From: Bacteroidia bacterium
Lineage (GTDB): Bacteria > Bacteroidota > Bacteroidia > UKL13-3
Direction of reading: 5' to 3'
Assembly: GCA_014376805.1 (NCBI GenBank)
Contig: JACMQU010000036.1
Location: 1-64,000, forward strand
Length of the DNA: 64,000 nucleotides
The notes under the pieces were generated by a model. That model did no database searches. It was not told the DNA's origin and saw only the letters and a list, made by a program, of their open reading frames with translations. The position numbers and the translations under genes are program-made. Positions 34,225 to 43,877 of this stretch are shown in pieces (positions within the stretch are counted from its first letter, which is position 1; the number at the start of each line of letters is the position of its first letter).

Positions 34225-34751
34225 TTATGATTCGATAACTTTTTTCATAATCACCATTCCTCTGTATTCTTCTTTCATAAGGGGATATGTTAATTGCAGC
34301 GTATCACAAACTTCAAAGCCAAGTTTCCGATAAAAGTGAATAGAGTCTGTGCTGCTATCCATTGCTTTTAAAAACACAATTTTTTTCTTTAACGTCTTCG
34401 CTTTTTCGAATGCATTTTGCATTAAGAGTTTTCCTAAGCCCTTTCCTGCAGCCTTTTTTAAAATATAAATCCGTTCAACTTCTAGGCAATTTTCATTTTC
34501 ATTGTTTTGAAAATGAGATGAGAGTCTGATCTTTTAATAGGCAATTGCCTCCTCCTTTTCATATGCCATAAAATGAAGGGTATTTAAATCTTTTAATTCT
34601 TCTAAAAGTATTTCCGGATTGTAAGCGTGCTGTTTATACCATGCTCCCTTATCATACCATAAATAATTGAAATTTTCGTCGTAAATTTTTAAAGCTAACG
34701 CTGATAATTTTTCTGCCTGCTATAGTCTATCTTCACTATTTCAATTTTCAT
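34225..34751 (-). pseudogene. Broken GNAT acetyltransferase gene
   Basis: The reading starts at the ATG 34751 (MKIEIVKIDYS). It shifts frame near 34700 (continuing AEKLSALALKIYDENF), meets an in-frame TAA at 34534-34536 after EKEEAIAY, and resumes KIRLSSHFQNNENE. It then ends normally (AAGKGLGKLLMQNAFEKAKT, then SIHFYRKLGFEVCD). The GKGLGK acetyl-CoA motif and the F-Y-x-K-L-G-F motif mark it as GNAT. One frameshift and one stop make it a recent pseudogene, unless they are assembly errors. Confidence 0.85.
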
Positions 34752-34943
34752 CGCTCTAAATTAACACTGTTAGGCCATTTGTTGCCAGTTATTTCTAAAC
34801 GGTGTTACTTATTATGCAAGGCATGGAGCGTTTAACAAAAACAGGTTGCAGGAATATATGCAGGATAAAAAAAATGTTCCGGTAATGTCCTATAAATTGC
34901 AAGTGTTTTTACAGCTAATCATAATTATTGTTAGCTATATACA

Positions 34944-35783
34944 TTATTCTATGCAAATCTTTTTAAATTGTACATCATCACCTAATTCAATCTTAAGCAA
35001 GTATATGCCTTTTAAATTGTAATTTCCGATGTTAAAAGTAGGGGTATTTGCTCCTTTGGTTAATATTTGATTACTTAATATCTGTATATCTTTTCCATTT
35101 AAATCAATTATAGAAAACACCGCTTTGGTGTCTTCTTTAACGGCAAGCTGCACCTGTAAAGTTTCAGTAGCCGGATTTGGATATATGTTAAAAGAGTTTA
35201 GGCTTTTAGGTTCAAACAGGCTCGTTGTACCTGATGAAGGAAAGTTAAGATTTGTGGTATATACAAAATCACCGCCGTCTCCACCTGTGCCATTTGCGGC
35301 CATTCCCGAAGCATAAAACGTAACCGTTCCTGCATTGGTAACCGGTGCTACCCAGTTAAACTTAAAAACTTTGCTGTCTGTATTACCTAATGTACCGTTG
35401 CTGGTATGGGTCATATATGAATTACCGGAGCCTAATCTTACATTTGTATTTCCGTTTGTTGCAAGGGTTCCTGCAGCAATGCCACCGGTTTTTTTAGCTG
35501 ATAATGCAAAACCAAACCTGCTTCTGCCGGTAAATGCCACTGTAACATTTACCTCATAAGTTTGCCCGGGCGTATAACTGGCAGGATTACCGGTAATAGT
35601 TATAGCAACACTACCTCCATTTACAGGATTAACTGGGGTGCCTGAGTGGCAACTGGTACAGTTGCTTTCTCCCGGGGCACTCGTATATCCGGCGTTTGGT
35701 CCGGTTGAATAAGAGGCAACCTGCGTTATATTAAAAATAGCAACAAGTGCAAATACGGATACTAAAGTTAATTTTTTATTCAT
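34944..35783 (-). CDS. Choice-of-anchor V / Reeler-like domain protein with CxxCH motif and T9SS sorting domain
   Basis: I chose the ATG at 35783 (MNKKLTLVSVFALVAIFNI), which gives a signal peptide; the longer frame to 35852 does not. The mature start has GESNCTSCHSGTP, a CxxCH that could bind one c-type heme. A beta-sandwich of about 130 residues like reelin/choice-of-anchor V follows, and a type A T9SS tail (NIYPNPATETLQV, then YLLKIELGD). It is exported to the cell surface. A candidate -7 box (TACTTTTG) sits at 35850-35857 on this strand. The role is unknown; redox or heme binding is a guess from the motif. Confidence 0.85.
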   Translation of the reverse strand: MNKKLTLVSVFALVAIFNITQVASYSTGPNAGYTSAPGESNCTSCHSGTPVNPVNGGSVAITITGNPASYTPGQTYEVNVTVAFTGRSRFGFALSAKKTGGIAAGTLATNGNTNVRLGSGNSYMTHTSNGTLGNTDSKVFKFNWVAPVTNAGTVTFYASGMAANGTGGDGGDFVYTTNLNFPSSGTTSLFEPKSLNSFNIYPNPATETLQVQLAVKEDTKAVFSIIDLNGKDIQILSNQILTKGANTPTFNIGNYNLKGIYLLKIELGDDVQFKKICIE

Positions 35784-35858
35784 ACAGGTTTTTTTGTACT
35801 TAGGATTATTAACAGCAAATAAAGGCTGCTTTCGTAAATTTAAAACGAACAAAAGTAT

Positions 35859-36746
35859 TTATTGATGGTACTTTTCGCGGATTTGTACCCGAAAGTTACC
35901 GGGTGTATATGCTGTTGATTTTCTAAAAAACCTTACAAAATATGTTGGGTCTTCAAAATTTAGGCTGAACGCAATTTCTTTAACGGAGTTATTGGTATTA
36001 AGTAATAACCGTTTAGCTTCCAGAATAACCCTGGCATGAATATGTGAACTTACCGTGATTCCGGTAATTTTTTTTACCGTATCGTTTAAATGACTTGGAG
36101 TAATGGATAACATTTCTGCGTATTCATTTACCTCCTGTAGTTTTACAAAATGGAGTTCAAGCAATTGTTTAAAACGAGATACTAAATCATTGCTCTTAGA
36201 GAAAATCGAGGTAATTGAATCTTTATATTTATTAAGGAATATACGGTTGCTATAAACAAGCATAACATTAAGGTAAGACCTCATTAGTTCTTCATGCATT
36301 TCACCATCGTTTTTAGATTCTTTAACCAGGCACTCCACCAACATCCTAAAGGTTTTTAATTGCTCAGTATTGCAGGTAATAATTGGAGGTTGTGTATAGT
36401 TATTGTAAAGTGTTATTTGTTGCAAAAATTTTTGTTGACCTTGCAGGGTGTAGAGTTCTTCAGGAAAAGTAATTACATATCCGTAACATCCTTTTGCCCT
36501 CTTAATTAAATGAACCTGTCCGGGAGAAATAAAATGTAAGGAGGCCGTTTCAATTTTATATTCCTGGAAATCGATCTTATGTAAACCGCCACCTCTATAA
36601 AAAATAAAAATCTCATAATAACTATGGCGATGAGGTGAGTTAACGGTTTCATATGTTTCCATAGTAACCGCATCCAGTTTTTCAATGTCAAAGGAAATTT
36701 CCTTATTATTAAAACGGTGAAGGGGAATAACCTGTTTGATTTTCAT
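35859..36746 (-). CDS. AraC-family transcriptional regulator
   Basis: The 295-residue protein has an N-terminal cupin-like sensing part (HRHSYYEIFIFYRGGGLHKI) and a C-terminal double helix-turn-helix (VNEYAEMLSITPSHLNDTVK, then SVKEIAFSLNFEDPTYFVRF and FRKSTAYTPGNFR). It would bind DNA as a ligand-dependent activator. It shares orientation with the T9SS gene downstream and the lipoprotein gene upstream, but the 75-base gap to the former and the 49-base gap to the latter do not prove an operon. Confidence 0.92.
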   Translation of the reverse strand: MKIKQVIPLHRFNNKEISFDIEKLDAVTMETYETVNSPHRHSYYEIFIFYRGGGLHKIDFQEYKIETASLHFISPGQVHLIKRAKGCYGYVITFPEELYTLQGQQKFLQQITLYNNYTQPPIITCNTEQLKTFRMLVECLVKESKNDGEMHEELMRSYLNVMLVYSNRIFLNKYKDSITSIFSKSNDLVSRFKQLLELHFVKLQEVNEYAEMLSITPSHLNDTVKKITGITVSSHIHARVILEAKRLLLNTNNSVKEIAFSLNFEDPTYFVRFFRKSTAYTPGNFRVQIREKYHQ

Positions 36747-36795
36747 TGTGTTTAAACCAAAAAAAGAAACCGTCAGTTAAGTTCATATTCAATTA

Positions 36796-37524
36796 TTATT
36801 TAAAGAATACTTTTACATAATCTGACTTATTTGTTTTTACATTAACTCTTTTAAAAACCACCGTATTATTGTCTACCCATCTGGCCTCACTTAAACTTAT
36901 TTCAGTTAGCTCCCTGATCCAGACAGGTTCAATTTTTTTGTTTTTGATTTTTAAATATTCGATACCGTTAAATTCAAGTCCGCTTTCCAGATCCTCTTTA
37001 ATTACAATGATCTTATCATGGCCGGGAGAAACCAGAGGATAATCAATTATTTCGGTTATGCTTCCGTCAGATTTATCAACTAATTCATACGTTGACCACT
37101 CATAATGCGATACGTGCAACAGCCATTGATTAATTTTAGCCATATCCGTATATTCATCATATTGCTTATATGATTCCACGTCATCGTCATTCACATTTAA
37201 TAGCTTAATCTGCTCACCGTTTTGAAGTTTAAAAACATAACCACTATCATCCCGGTGCGTGATGGAATCTTCTCTAAAAATTTTATGTTGCGGGTTTTGT
37301 TCTCCCAAAACCGCAAGTGCAGGTGTAAATGTTATGGTATCATTTTCTATAATAAATGTATCGAGTTCAGAAAAAAGTGGTACCGAATGTAATGAAGTTG
37401 TAGCCAGATCATCTGTTAATAAAGGATTTCCGGTATTGCAGGCTGTATGTTGAACCAAAAGCAATATCACCAATATTCCAGACATGCTCCTGCATAGATA
37501 TTTTACTATTCTTATGGGTTTCAT
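36796..37524 (-). CDS. Uncharacterised lipoprotein
   Basis: The 242-residue protein has a lipobox (LVQHTAC, Cys about 29), so it should be lipid-anchored. The rest is polar and beta-rich, with repeated WxxD-type blades (KINQWLLHVSHYEWSTYEL, EISLSEARWVDNNTVVFKR) that loosely resemble WD40-like/TolB propeller strands. No family was recognised. Confidence 0.6.
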   Translation of the reverse strand: MKPIRIVKYLCRSMSGILVILLLVQHTACNTGNPLLTDDLATTSLHSVPLFSELDTFIIENDTITFTPALAVLGEQNPQHKIFREDSITHRDDSGYVFKLQNGEQIKLLNVNDDDVESYKQYDEYTDMAKINQWLLHVSHYEWSTYELVDKSDGSITEIIDYPLVSPGHDKIIVIKEDLESGLEFNGIEYLKIKNKKIEPVWIRELTEISLSEARWVDNNTVVFKRVNVKTNKSDYVKVFFK

Positions 37525-37716
37525 AACGGTTCAATAAGCAAGATTAAAGTACTGGATTTATCTTCTCTTAGCGCAGGAAAGATATAAGTTTTTTAGTAAA
37601 TAATTAACCGCAAATTTTTTAAATTGCCTATTTTAATTAGTAATCGAACTAATGATTTATGGTTTGTTCCTAGGAGATATTCCATGATTTATTTTACCCG
37701 GTTACCATTTATTATT

Positions 37717-38481
37717 TTAAGGGCGATTCATTAAAGGAGGAAAATATTTTCCTGTGTGAATTTTAATAAAAATACCAAGAGAGTATAATTCTTTATTGTA
37801 ATTAATACTTCCATTGCTTAATTTAATGCAATATAGATACTGAAACTGAATCTTTACATTTCTTATTCCGGCCCTTAAAGTAATTGCGGGCTCAATAAAA
37901 CTGTAGTTTAAATTTAACTCATCAAAATGGTCATCATATAGGCGTTCAACCGGCCAGTTTTTCGTTTTTATATTAAGATAACTAATGTTAGAATACCTAA
38001 GACCGGCCGAAATTTCAAAAAGACGTAATTTATACCCAATGGCAGGTTGAATAAACATTTTGAGTCCATTGGCTGTTAAACTTCGTTGTTGAACAGCAAA
38101 TCCGTTCATGGGATCGCTGTAATTTTTAAATTGAGACATGTGTCCGTAACCTATGCCGCCGTATGTTTCAAAAATGATTTCTGGTTTAGGATATATTTTT
38201 CTGAAATATCCGGCCCCAATTTCTCCCAGAAACCCTTTGCCTCCATTTCCAACCCGGTCAATTGGCGCATCTTGTTGTTCAAAGTAACCATTGGCCATTA
38301 CCCCAATATGATCAGTTACAGAATAAGCGGCCTGAAAATTTGTTGTTGTTGCAGCTATTGCTATTTCTTTTTTAGCAGAGAAAAGAGGCGTATTCAGCAT
38401 TGTGGATCTATAGGCCACATTGCAGGAAGAAATGGCACATATACAAATAGCAATTTTGGTTATAAGTGTTTTCATACGCAT
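37717..38481 (-). CDS. Uncharacterised lipoprotein-like beta-barrel protein
   Basis: The 254-residue protein has a possible lipobox (CAISSC, Cys20). Alternating aromatic/small strands follow (GEIGAGYFRKIYPKP, FETYGGIGYGH, FEISAGLRYSNISYL) and a final strand LYSLGIFIKIHTG, suggesting an 8- to 12-stranded outer-membrane barrel. A lipidated barrel would be odd, so the Cys may instead be part of an ordinary signal. No family was recognised. The start could be Met1 or Met3. Confidence 0.55.
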   Translation of the reverse strand: MRMKTLITKIAICICAISSCNVAYRSTMLNTPLFSAKKEIAIAATTTNFQAAYSVTDHIGVMANGYFEQQDAPIDRVGNGGKGFLGEIGAGYFRKIYPKPEIIFETYGGIGYGHMSQFKNYSDPMNGFAVQQRSLTANGLKMFIQPAIGYKLRLFEISAGLRYSNISYLNIKTKNWPVERLYDDHFDELNLNYSFIEPAITLRAGIRNVKIQFQYLYCIKLSNGSINYNKELYSLGIFIKIHTGKYFPPLMNRP

Positions 38482-38796
38482 GTTTTATACCTTAAATTAA
38501 AATGCAAAATTCAACCCCTTATCCATTATTGCAAGGCTACCTGTTAATTATGTAATAATTTTAATTATCATTCTATTCAACCGTACTTTAACAATTTACT
38601 ATAACAGATTCGTTTTCCTTTACCCTTTATTCTAAATCTTTTAAATTTATGATAATCAGCAGTGGTGCTAACGGTCAATATAAAACGCCTTCAACCTCTT
38701 AAAACATTTCGCCATTTTTTGAAGACTTTTTTTTATTATAGGGTCAGGCAGGCACAATAAAACTTACTGGTGTCTTATCCTTTTCATTTATACATA
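38482..38796. other. Intergenic region without recognised features
   Basis: The 315 bases are AT-rich. No open frame, promoter box, clear hairpin or RNA gene was found. Confidence 0.5.
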
Positions 38797-39330
38797 CTAT
38801 TTATAGTTGAAGCTAAAGGTACCGCCGGTAATATTTCTTTTAATCTGAAAACCTAAAGGATTTTTAAATACACCGGTAAAATTAAATTCTCCGCTCACCT
38901 GTTTATTGGTGAGATCGATTGATTTTATATTAATAACCCCATTAGGCTGAGCATCAAATTCCTTATCATTCGTATTCGTAAGGTTATCATCAAGCAGGTA
39001 AAATCCATAAAAGTCATCGCCGGCAAACATAGTGTCCACTGCTACTTCGCAAGGGAAAACAAAATCGAGATTGATGATATGAAATGTGGTGTCTTTCATA
39101 CTATGGCGAACATAATGATTTCCCTGAATGGAATAACCGCCCTGATCAATTTTAACAGCATAATCGTTGGGTGCCCATAAAATTGTATCAATATACGCAC
39201 TCATTTTTACATTATAAATTTGAGTGAAAGTCAATTGAAAATCGTCATCTGGTTCACCTGTTATTTTTTCAATTTTTGTGCAGGCAGATAGGCAATGTAT
39301 TGCCAAAATGAGATATAGTATCTTTTTCAT
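38797..39330 (-). CDS. Uncharacterised lipoprotein of the polysaccharide operon
   Basis: The 177-residue protein has a lipobox (CLSAC, Cys16), so it is lipidated. The remainder is a small beta-rich domain ending NITGGTFSFNYK, a pattern common to small Bacteroidota lipoproteins. Its start overlaps the synthase stop as ATGA, so it belongs to the same operon as the GH18-NodB-GT2 enzyme and may help export or bind the product. No specific family was recognised. Confidence 0.65.
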   Translation of the reverse strand: MKKILYLILAIHCLSACTKIEKITGEPDDDFQLTFTQIYNVKMSAYIDTILWAPNDYAVKIDQGGYSIQGNHYVRHSMKDTTFHIINLDFVFPCEVAVDTMFAGDDFYGFYLLDDNLTNTNDKEFDAQPNGVINIKSIDLTNKQVSGEFNFTGVFKNPLGFQIKRNITGGTFSFNYK

Positions 39331-42300
39331 GCTTTACTTTCCTTACCAATTATGCCTTTAACATTTCCGCTTCTTTTTAAAATTCCCCAATTAACCAGTT
39401 CTCCTTTTATTGCATTTAGCAATGATTTGATTAAAACAACAAAAAGCAATTGGCGGTATACAATGCGTTGCGGGATCATCAGTAATAAAATTTTCAGTCT
39501 GATTTTTTCTCCTTCATAAGCATAAGCCAAAACTGCAACTAACATCTCTATAACCATATACAAAAGATACAGAGCTAGTGTTACAGAAGTCTTACCAAAG
39601 ATCAGGGAAAAGATTAACATTAAATCTACCAAAGGATTAAAGAGCGGAAGAAAAATCTGAAATAAAATAATGTTCGGCAGTAGTATCCAACCTATGTTTT
39701 TATGTTTAAAACTAAACAATAGATTTTTATGTTTCCAAAAACTCTGCAGTATACCATAGCACCACCTGTACCGTTGTTTCATAAATGCGCCAACAGTTTC
39801 AGGTGCCTCGGTAAAGGCATAGGCATTGTTACATGTTTTTACTTTATAACCAGCGCTTAACAGGCGCATTGTCAAGTCGCAATCTTCAGCAAGTGTATCT
39901 AATTTAAAGGAACCTACTTCTTCAACATGCGTTTTTCTAAACATACCAATAGCACCTGGTATAACCATTATTGCATTCAGCAAATCAAAAGCGAGTCTGT
40001 CAAAATTCTGACTGGTAGTGTATTCAATGCTTTGCCAGCTTGTAAGGAGATTAATGGTGTTGCCCACTTTTACATTACCTGATAAACCCGCCAGTTGCGG
40101 ATCTTCAAAAAAAGGAAGCATTTTTTCAATAGCATCTATTGCAATCAGGGTGTCAGCATCAATACAAAATAAAAGTTCCCCATTACAAATTTTTATTCCA
40201 TAATTAATTGCTGAAGCTTTGCCACCATTAGGTTTAGTAAAAAGTTTCACGATAGAATGCTTATAAAAGTTCTCCGATACTTTTTTAAAAGTTTCATCTG
40301 TTGAACCATCATCGACAACAATTATTTCAAAATTTTTATAAGTGCTTTCCAGAAGTTGTGCTACCGTTTTCACAATATTAATTTCTTCATTATAAGCTGG
40401 AATAATGATGCTCACCAATTTGTTAATCCCATTTATTCCGACCGATTTTTTTAAGTTCATTTTTTTCTTGGTGGCCAGCATTGCAATAACTATAGCCCTG
40501 AATGCGGTAACGATTAAAGCAAAAAAAAACAAAGCAAATAAAAACTTTTGACCGAAATATATTAATGTGATAAGCACAATATTAAGTATACTTAACTTTT
40601 TATCATTGCCACTTGTAATAGGTGGCATCAATTCATCTTTAGGCTTACCAAGTAACCCTGCAATTGTGGTAAAAGTGTAACCGTTATTTTTATAATATTC
40701 AATAATAGCAGGCAGTGCTTTTATTGTCTGTTCTCTGTTTCCACCGGCATCATGCAATAGTATAATATTACCAAGTCCTTTTTGCGCTATTGCTCTTGCT
40801 ATAATTGTATCTGCACTAATTCCTTTTTCCCAGTCACGCGGATCAATAGAAGATCCAATGCTAATATAATTATCTGTTTTACCAATGGCGATAGGCTGCA
40901 ATTCCGAAAATTTTGTTGGCTCGGCATCTGTGTTATAGGGTGCTCTGAAAAGTATTGTAGAATGGTCTGTTATGGCTTCTATCATTCTGCGCGTTGTTCT
41001 TAATTCAATAAGGGTGCGTTCCTTACTTACCAGTTCAAGGTTTACGTGGGTGTATGTATGATTGCCAATTTCATAACCTTCATTATAAATTTGTTTTAAT
41101 CCCGGCACATCACTCTGTATATTAATTCCGGTTACAAAAAAGGAAGCCGGTACGTTATATTTTTTTAATATGGAAATGATTCTTGGGGTATAATCCGCAT
41201 CCGGACCATCATCAAAAGATAGTACGATCATTTTAGGTTTCTCACCCGCTTTCCTGATAACATAACCCGATGGAAGTTCAATATATTTTTCTTCAGAAAT
41301 AAGCTGGTCTATGCTATCATATTCAAAATGTATAACTCCTTTTGATGGCGATGTAACAACGTTAAGAATCTCTCCCGCACCTATATAATCAACGTTAACA
41401 GAGGCCGCAATTTCCTTTAGCTGCAGGGTAACAGGTGGTTTATTTTTGATAGAATCGATGCCAAGGTTCTTGTCATAAAAATTCCAGATGCGTTCGTCTT
41501 CAGAACCAAGCCGCCATAATGCACACCCCGCGGTGCCAAAATCCTCACCTGTACGCATGGCATTATACGCAGATGCCGCATCTGTAAAATAAACTTCGTG
41601 CTCCTTGTCTTCTTCGTCCCAATAGGTATAATTTAAATTGTAAGTATGATTGTTAAAATGTGGAATGGTATCGCTCTCCGAAGCTATAGCAACCGCTTCC
41701 TGGTAAGTAATATTTGCCCCTTCAAAACCTTTAACCCAATCATAACCGTAAGCCGAAATACACAATACAACTTTTTCTGCCGGTATAACTTTCAATGCCT
41801 GATCCAAACCATTTTCAATCCAGTTTTGAGCGGCAACCGCACCAGGATAACTGCTTTCGTTATGCTGATCATAAGCCATCAAAAAAATGAAGTCATTGTA
41901 TTTAATCAGCTCTTTATAGTTATAATCTTCATTAAAAGGAGAGACATCCTGAGTAACCATAAAACCGTTTTTGTGCAGGGTATTATAAAGGTCTTTCTGA
42001 AAAGAAATTATATACTCATCGGTGGTTTCATTAAGTTCCTCAAAATCTATGTTAACCCCATTAAACTTGTATTTTTTTAAATTGTAAATGATGCTCGCAA
42101 TAAACTTCTTTTTTCTTACTGGGTCATGAATAATGCGCGCCACATTTTTACCATTCCATTTTTGGTTAAAGTAATTGGATACCATAGGAACTATGTGTAC
42201 ATTATTTTTGCGCATTATAGCAAGTGCTTTTAAAGAGACATCGTTAAAATCAATAGCTATTTCATCGCTTGAGTCTGATACAAAAAACCATTCCGGTAAC

Positions 42301-42716
42301 ACTACATTCATTTTGCCAATGTGGTCTCTTAAGGATAAATAAGATTGGATATCCCAGTTAACAAAGAAGCCTGCCTTAATAGGCAGCAATGGTTTTAAAT
42401 GTGTATTGTGGCTTTTAAATAATGGCAGGTTTTGCCTCAAATAAAAGTCGGCATGATTTTGAGCTCTAATTTTGCTGATGTCTTTATTAAATTCATCATG
42501 TGTTGCTTTACTTATGGTATCTCTTTCCGTTATTTTTTTAAAGGTGCTTTCACCGATTTGCTTTGGCAGACTTAGTTTTTCTGATTTACTGATTGAATAG
42601 AAACCTAAGGCCGTTAACAAGATAAACAGCGCAATGGATGAGCCTATAATCAGCCTGAAACTGTGCCAGCGAAGGCGCGAATCTGACCGGAAGATCTGTT
42701 TATTTTCTATTTCCAT
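39327..42716 (-). CDS. Trifunctional GH18 + NodB polysaccharide deacetylase + GT2 polysaccharide synthase
   Basis: The 1129-residue membrane protein joins three enzymes. After a membrane span (about 22-42) comes a GH18 domain (about 110-420) with catalytic Asp224 and Glu226 in NGVNIDFE; the first two Asp of the DGxDxDxE motif are Asn, as in SleL/YaaH-type members. A NodB deacetylase domain (about 495-690) has the metal triad Asp503, His553 and His557 (FDDGPD, HTYTH) and LLHDAGG. After two spans (about 710-750) comes a processive GT2 domain (about 765-1000) with Asp802/803, DAD (853-855), EDCD (944-947) and QRYRW (981-985), then several C-terminal spans. By analogy with Pga and chitosan systems, it would polymerise and extrude a GlcNAc-type glycan and then deacetylate and trim it in the periplasm. 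The sugar is inferred. Confidence 0.9.
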   Translation of the reverse strand: MEIENKQIFRSDSRLRWHSFRLIIGSSIALFILLTALGFYSISKSEKLSLPKQIGESTFKKITERDTISKATHDEFNKDISKIRAQNHADFYLRQNLPLFKSHNTHLKPLLPIKAGFFVNWDIQSYLSLRDHIGKMNVVLPEWFFVSDSSDEIAIDFNDVSLKALAIMRKNNVHIVPMVSNYFNQKWNGKNVARIIHDPVRKKKFIASIIYNLKKYKFNGVNIDFEELNETTDEYIISFQKDLYNTLHKNGFMVTQDVSPFNEDYNYKELIKYNDFIFLMAYDQHNESSYPGAVAAQNWIENGLDQALKVIPAEKVVLCISAYGYDWVKGFEGANITYQEAVAIASESDTIPHFNNHTYNLNYTYWDEEDKEHEVYFTDAASAYNAMRTGEDFGTAGCALWRLGSEDERIWNFYDKNLGIDSIKNKPPVTLQLKEIAASVNVDYIGAGEILNVVTSPSKGVIHFEYDSIDQLISEEKYIELPSGYVIRKAGEKPKMIVLSFDDGPDADYTPRIISILKKYNVPASFFVTGINIQSDVPGLKQIYNEGYEIGNHTYTHVNLELVSKERTLIELRTTRRMIEAITDHSTILFRAPYNTDAEPTKFSELQPIAIGKTDNYISIGSSIDPRDWEKGISADTIIARAIAQKGLGNIILLHDAGGNREQTIKALPAIIEYYKNNGYTFTTIAGLLGKPKDELMPPITSGNDKKLSILNIVLITLIYFGQKFLFALFFFALIVTAFRAIVIAMLATKKKMNLKKSVGINGINKLVSIIIPAYNEEINIVKTVAQLLESTYKNFEIIVVDDGSTDETFKKVSENFYKHSIVKLFTKPNGGKASAINYGIKICNGELLFCIDADTLIAIDAIEKMLPFFEDPQLAGLSGNVKVGNTINLLTSWQSIEYTTSQNFDRLAFDLLNAIMVIPGAIGMFRKTHVEEVGSFKLDTLAEDCDLTMRLLSAGYKVKTCNNAYAFTEAPETVGAFMKQRYRWCYGILQSFWKHKNLLFSFKHKNIGWILLPNIILFQIFLPLFNPLVDLMLIFSLIFGKTSVTLALYLLYMVIEMLVAVLAYAYEGEKIRLKILLLMIPQRIVYRQLLFVVLIKSLLNAIKGELVNWGILKRSGNVKGIIGKESKA

Positions 42717-43635
42717 TGTTTTGTATTGCGAAATATAAATTATACAGAATGTTTAAAGAGAAATAACTGTAGCCTCCAATTAGATACGGACTTAAAAGAG
42801 GGTCTTCATAGCGCAGTGCAATCGGATAATTATAATGATAAAGTGGAGTGATTACAAAATTTTTGAACTCAATATTCAGTCCCAGCATGGCTTCATAATT
42901 TACAATATCAGGACTTTGCAAAACATGTTTGGTTTTATAATCGCGGTATGGAATATTATTTACAATATACCTTGTTGTATCGCCATATCCCACGCTTTTG
43001 TCCCCGGCATATCCTTCCACAAGAAGCGCCGGCTTTATATTCCAGTAGAAGTTTTTGCCGGTACCGGGAAGGTCTATGGTGTAATCGATCTGAGCCTGTA
43101 TAAGCAACGCGTTTTCTTTGCCCCACAAATAATAAACACCCAGTTCGCCATTTAGCTTTTCGTAGTTTGTTGACAGCGCTGCCTGTATCATATTTTTAAA
43201 ACTCAAACCAACAAAAAAGGAATCTTTAGCAAGAAACCATCTTTCATACGAAACATTTAAATTTAAATGTGGAGTGAGATCTTTTTCAATACCAATACCT
43301 AAATCGGTTTTAGCGAATGGGGTGTTTATGCCACTCCATTTATAATTATTTAAGTTAACATAAATTCCAACAGGTGTTTTGTATACCAACGAAGTATTAA
43401 AACCATATTGTTTCAACCCAAAATCCCTTCCCCTGTATACAACTTTGCTCACATAAGCAGCTTCAAATGAAATTAAATGACTGTTTTTATGCGCCATATT
43501 TATACTGTCTTGTTGCAGCTGGTCAAGGCTATCCTGAATGATGTCGGCCCTTTGTTGCATGGTTGTTCCAGGTTCATTTTGAGCGAATGATAAACAATAC
43601 CAGAAAACAAAAACGCTAAACAATATTGCCCGCAT
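42700..43635 (-). CDS. Outer-membrane barrel protein of the polysaccharide operon
   Basis: The 311-residue protein has a signal peptide (ending CLSFAQ). After a short coil-like polar stretch (residues 25-50) come beta-hairpin strands typical of outer-membrane barrels (SFEAAYVSKVVYRGRDFGL, LNLNVSYERWFLAKDSFFVG) to a final strand SLNILYNLYFA. It overlaps the synthase start by 17 bases and is the first gene of the operon. It could be the outer-membrane exit for the polymer, taking the role of PgaA, but it lacks the TPR region of PgaA and no family name is secure. Confidence 0.7.
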   Translation of the reverse strand: MRAILFSVFVFWYCLSFAQNEPGTTMQQRADIIQDSLDQLQQDSINMAHKNSHLISFEAAYVSKVVYRGRDFGLKQYGFNTSLVYKTPVGIYVNLNNYKWSGINTPFAKTDLGIGIEKDLTPHLNLNVSYERWFLAKDSFFVGLSFKNMIQAALSTNYEKLNGELGVYYLWGKENALLIQAQIDYTIDLPGTGKNFYWNIKPALLVEGYAGDKSVGYGDTTRYIVNNIPYRDYKTKHVLQSPDIVNYEAMLGLNIEFKNFVITPLYHYNYPIALRYEDPLLSPYLIGGYSYFSLNILYNLYFAIQNNGNRK

Positions 43636-43877
43636 AGGTATATGATGAATTAAAAGGGTTAAAGTTTAATCAGGTACCGGCCTGTTTATGCTGCAAGGTA
43701 CTTAATAAGCGCAGTTAAGAGATTGGGTTTGGGTTAAATTGTACTTAAAAGATTTGATGTAACACCACTAGCTGATTCTTTAATCCTATAGTCTCTAATA
43801 AAACAGGTGTTTACTTTATTAAAAATTTTTAGAGTGAAAATTCTACCTTTACTTGCTAAATTAAATTTAGACTTGTA

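Noticed and set aside
38086-38547. 153-codon plus-strand open frame
   Set aside because: Shadow of the barrel-like lipoprotein gene; composition is that of an antisense frame.
41646-42080. 144-codon plus-strand open frame
   Set aside because: Antisense to the GH18 region of the trifunctional enzyme, with no motif.
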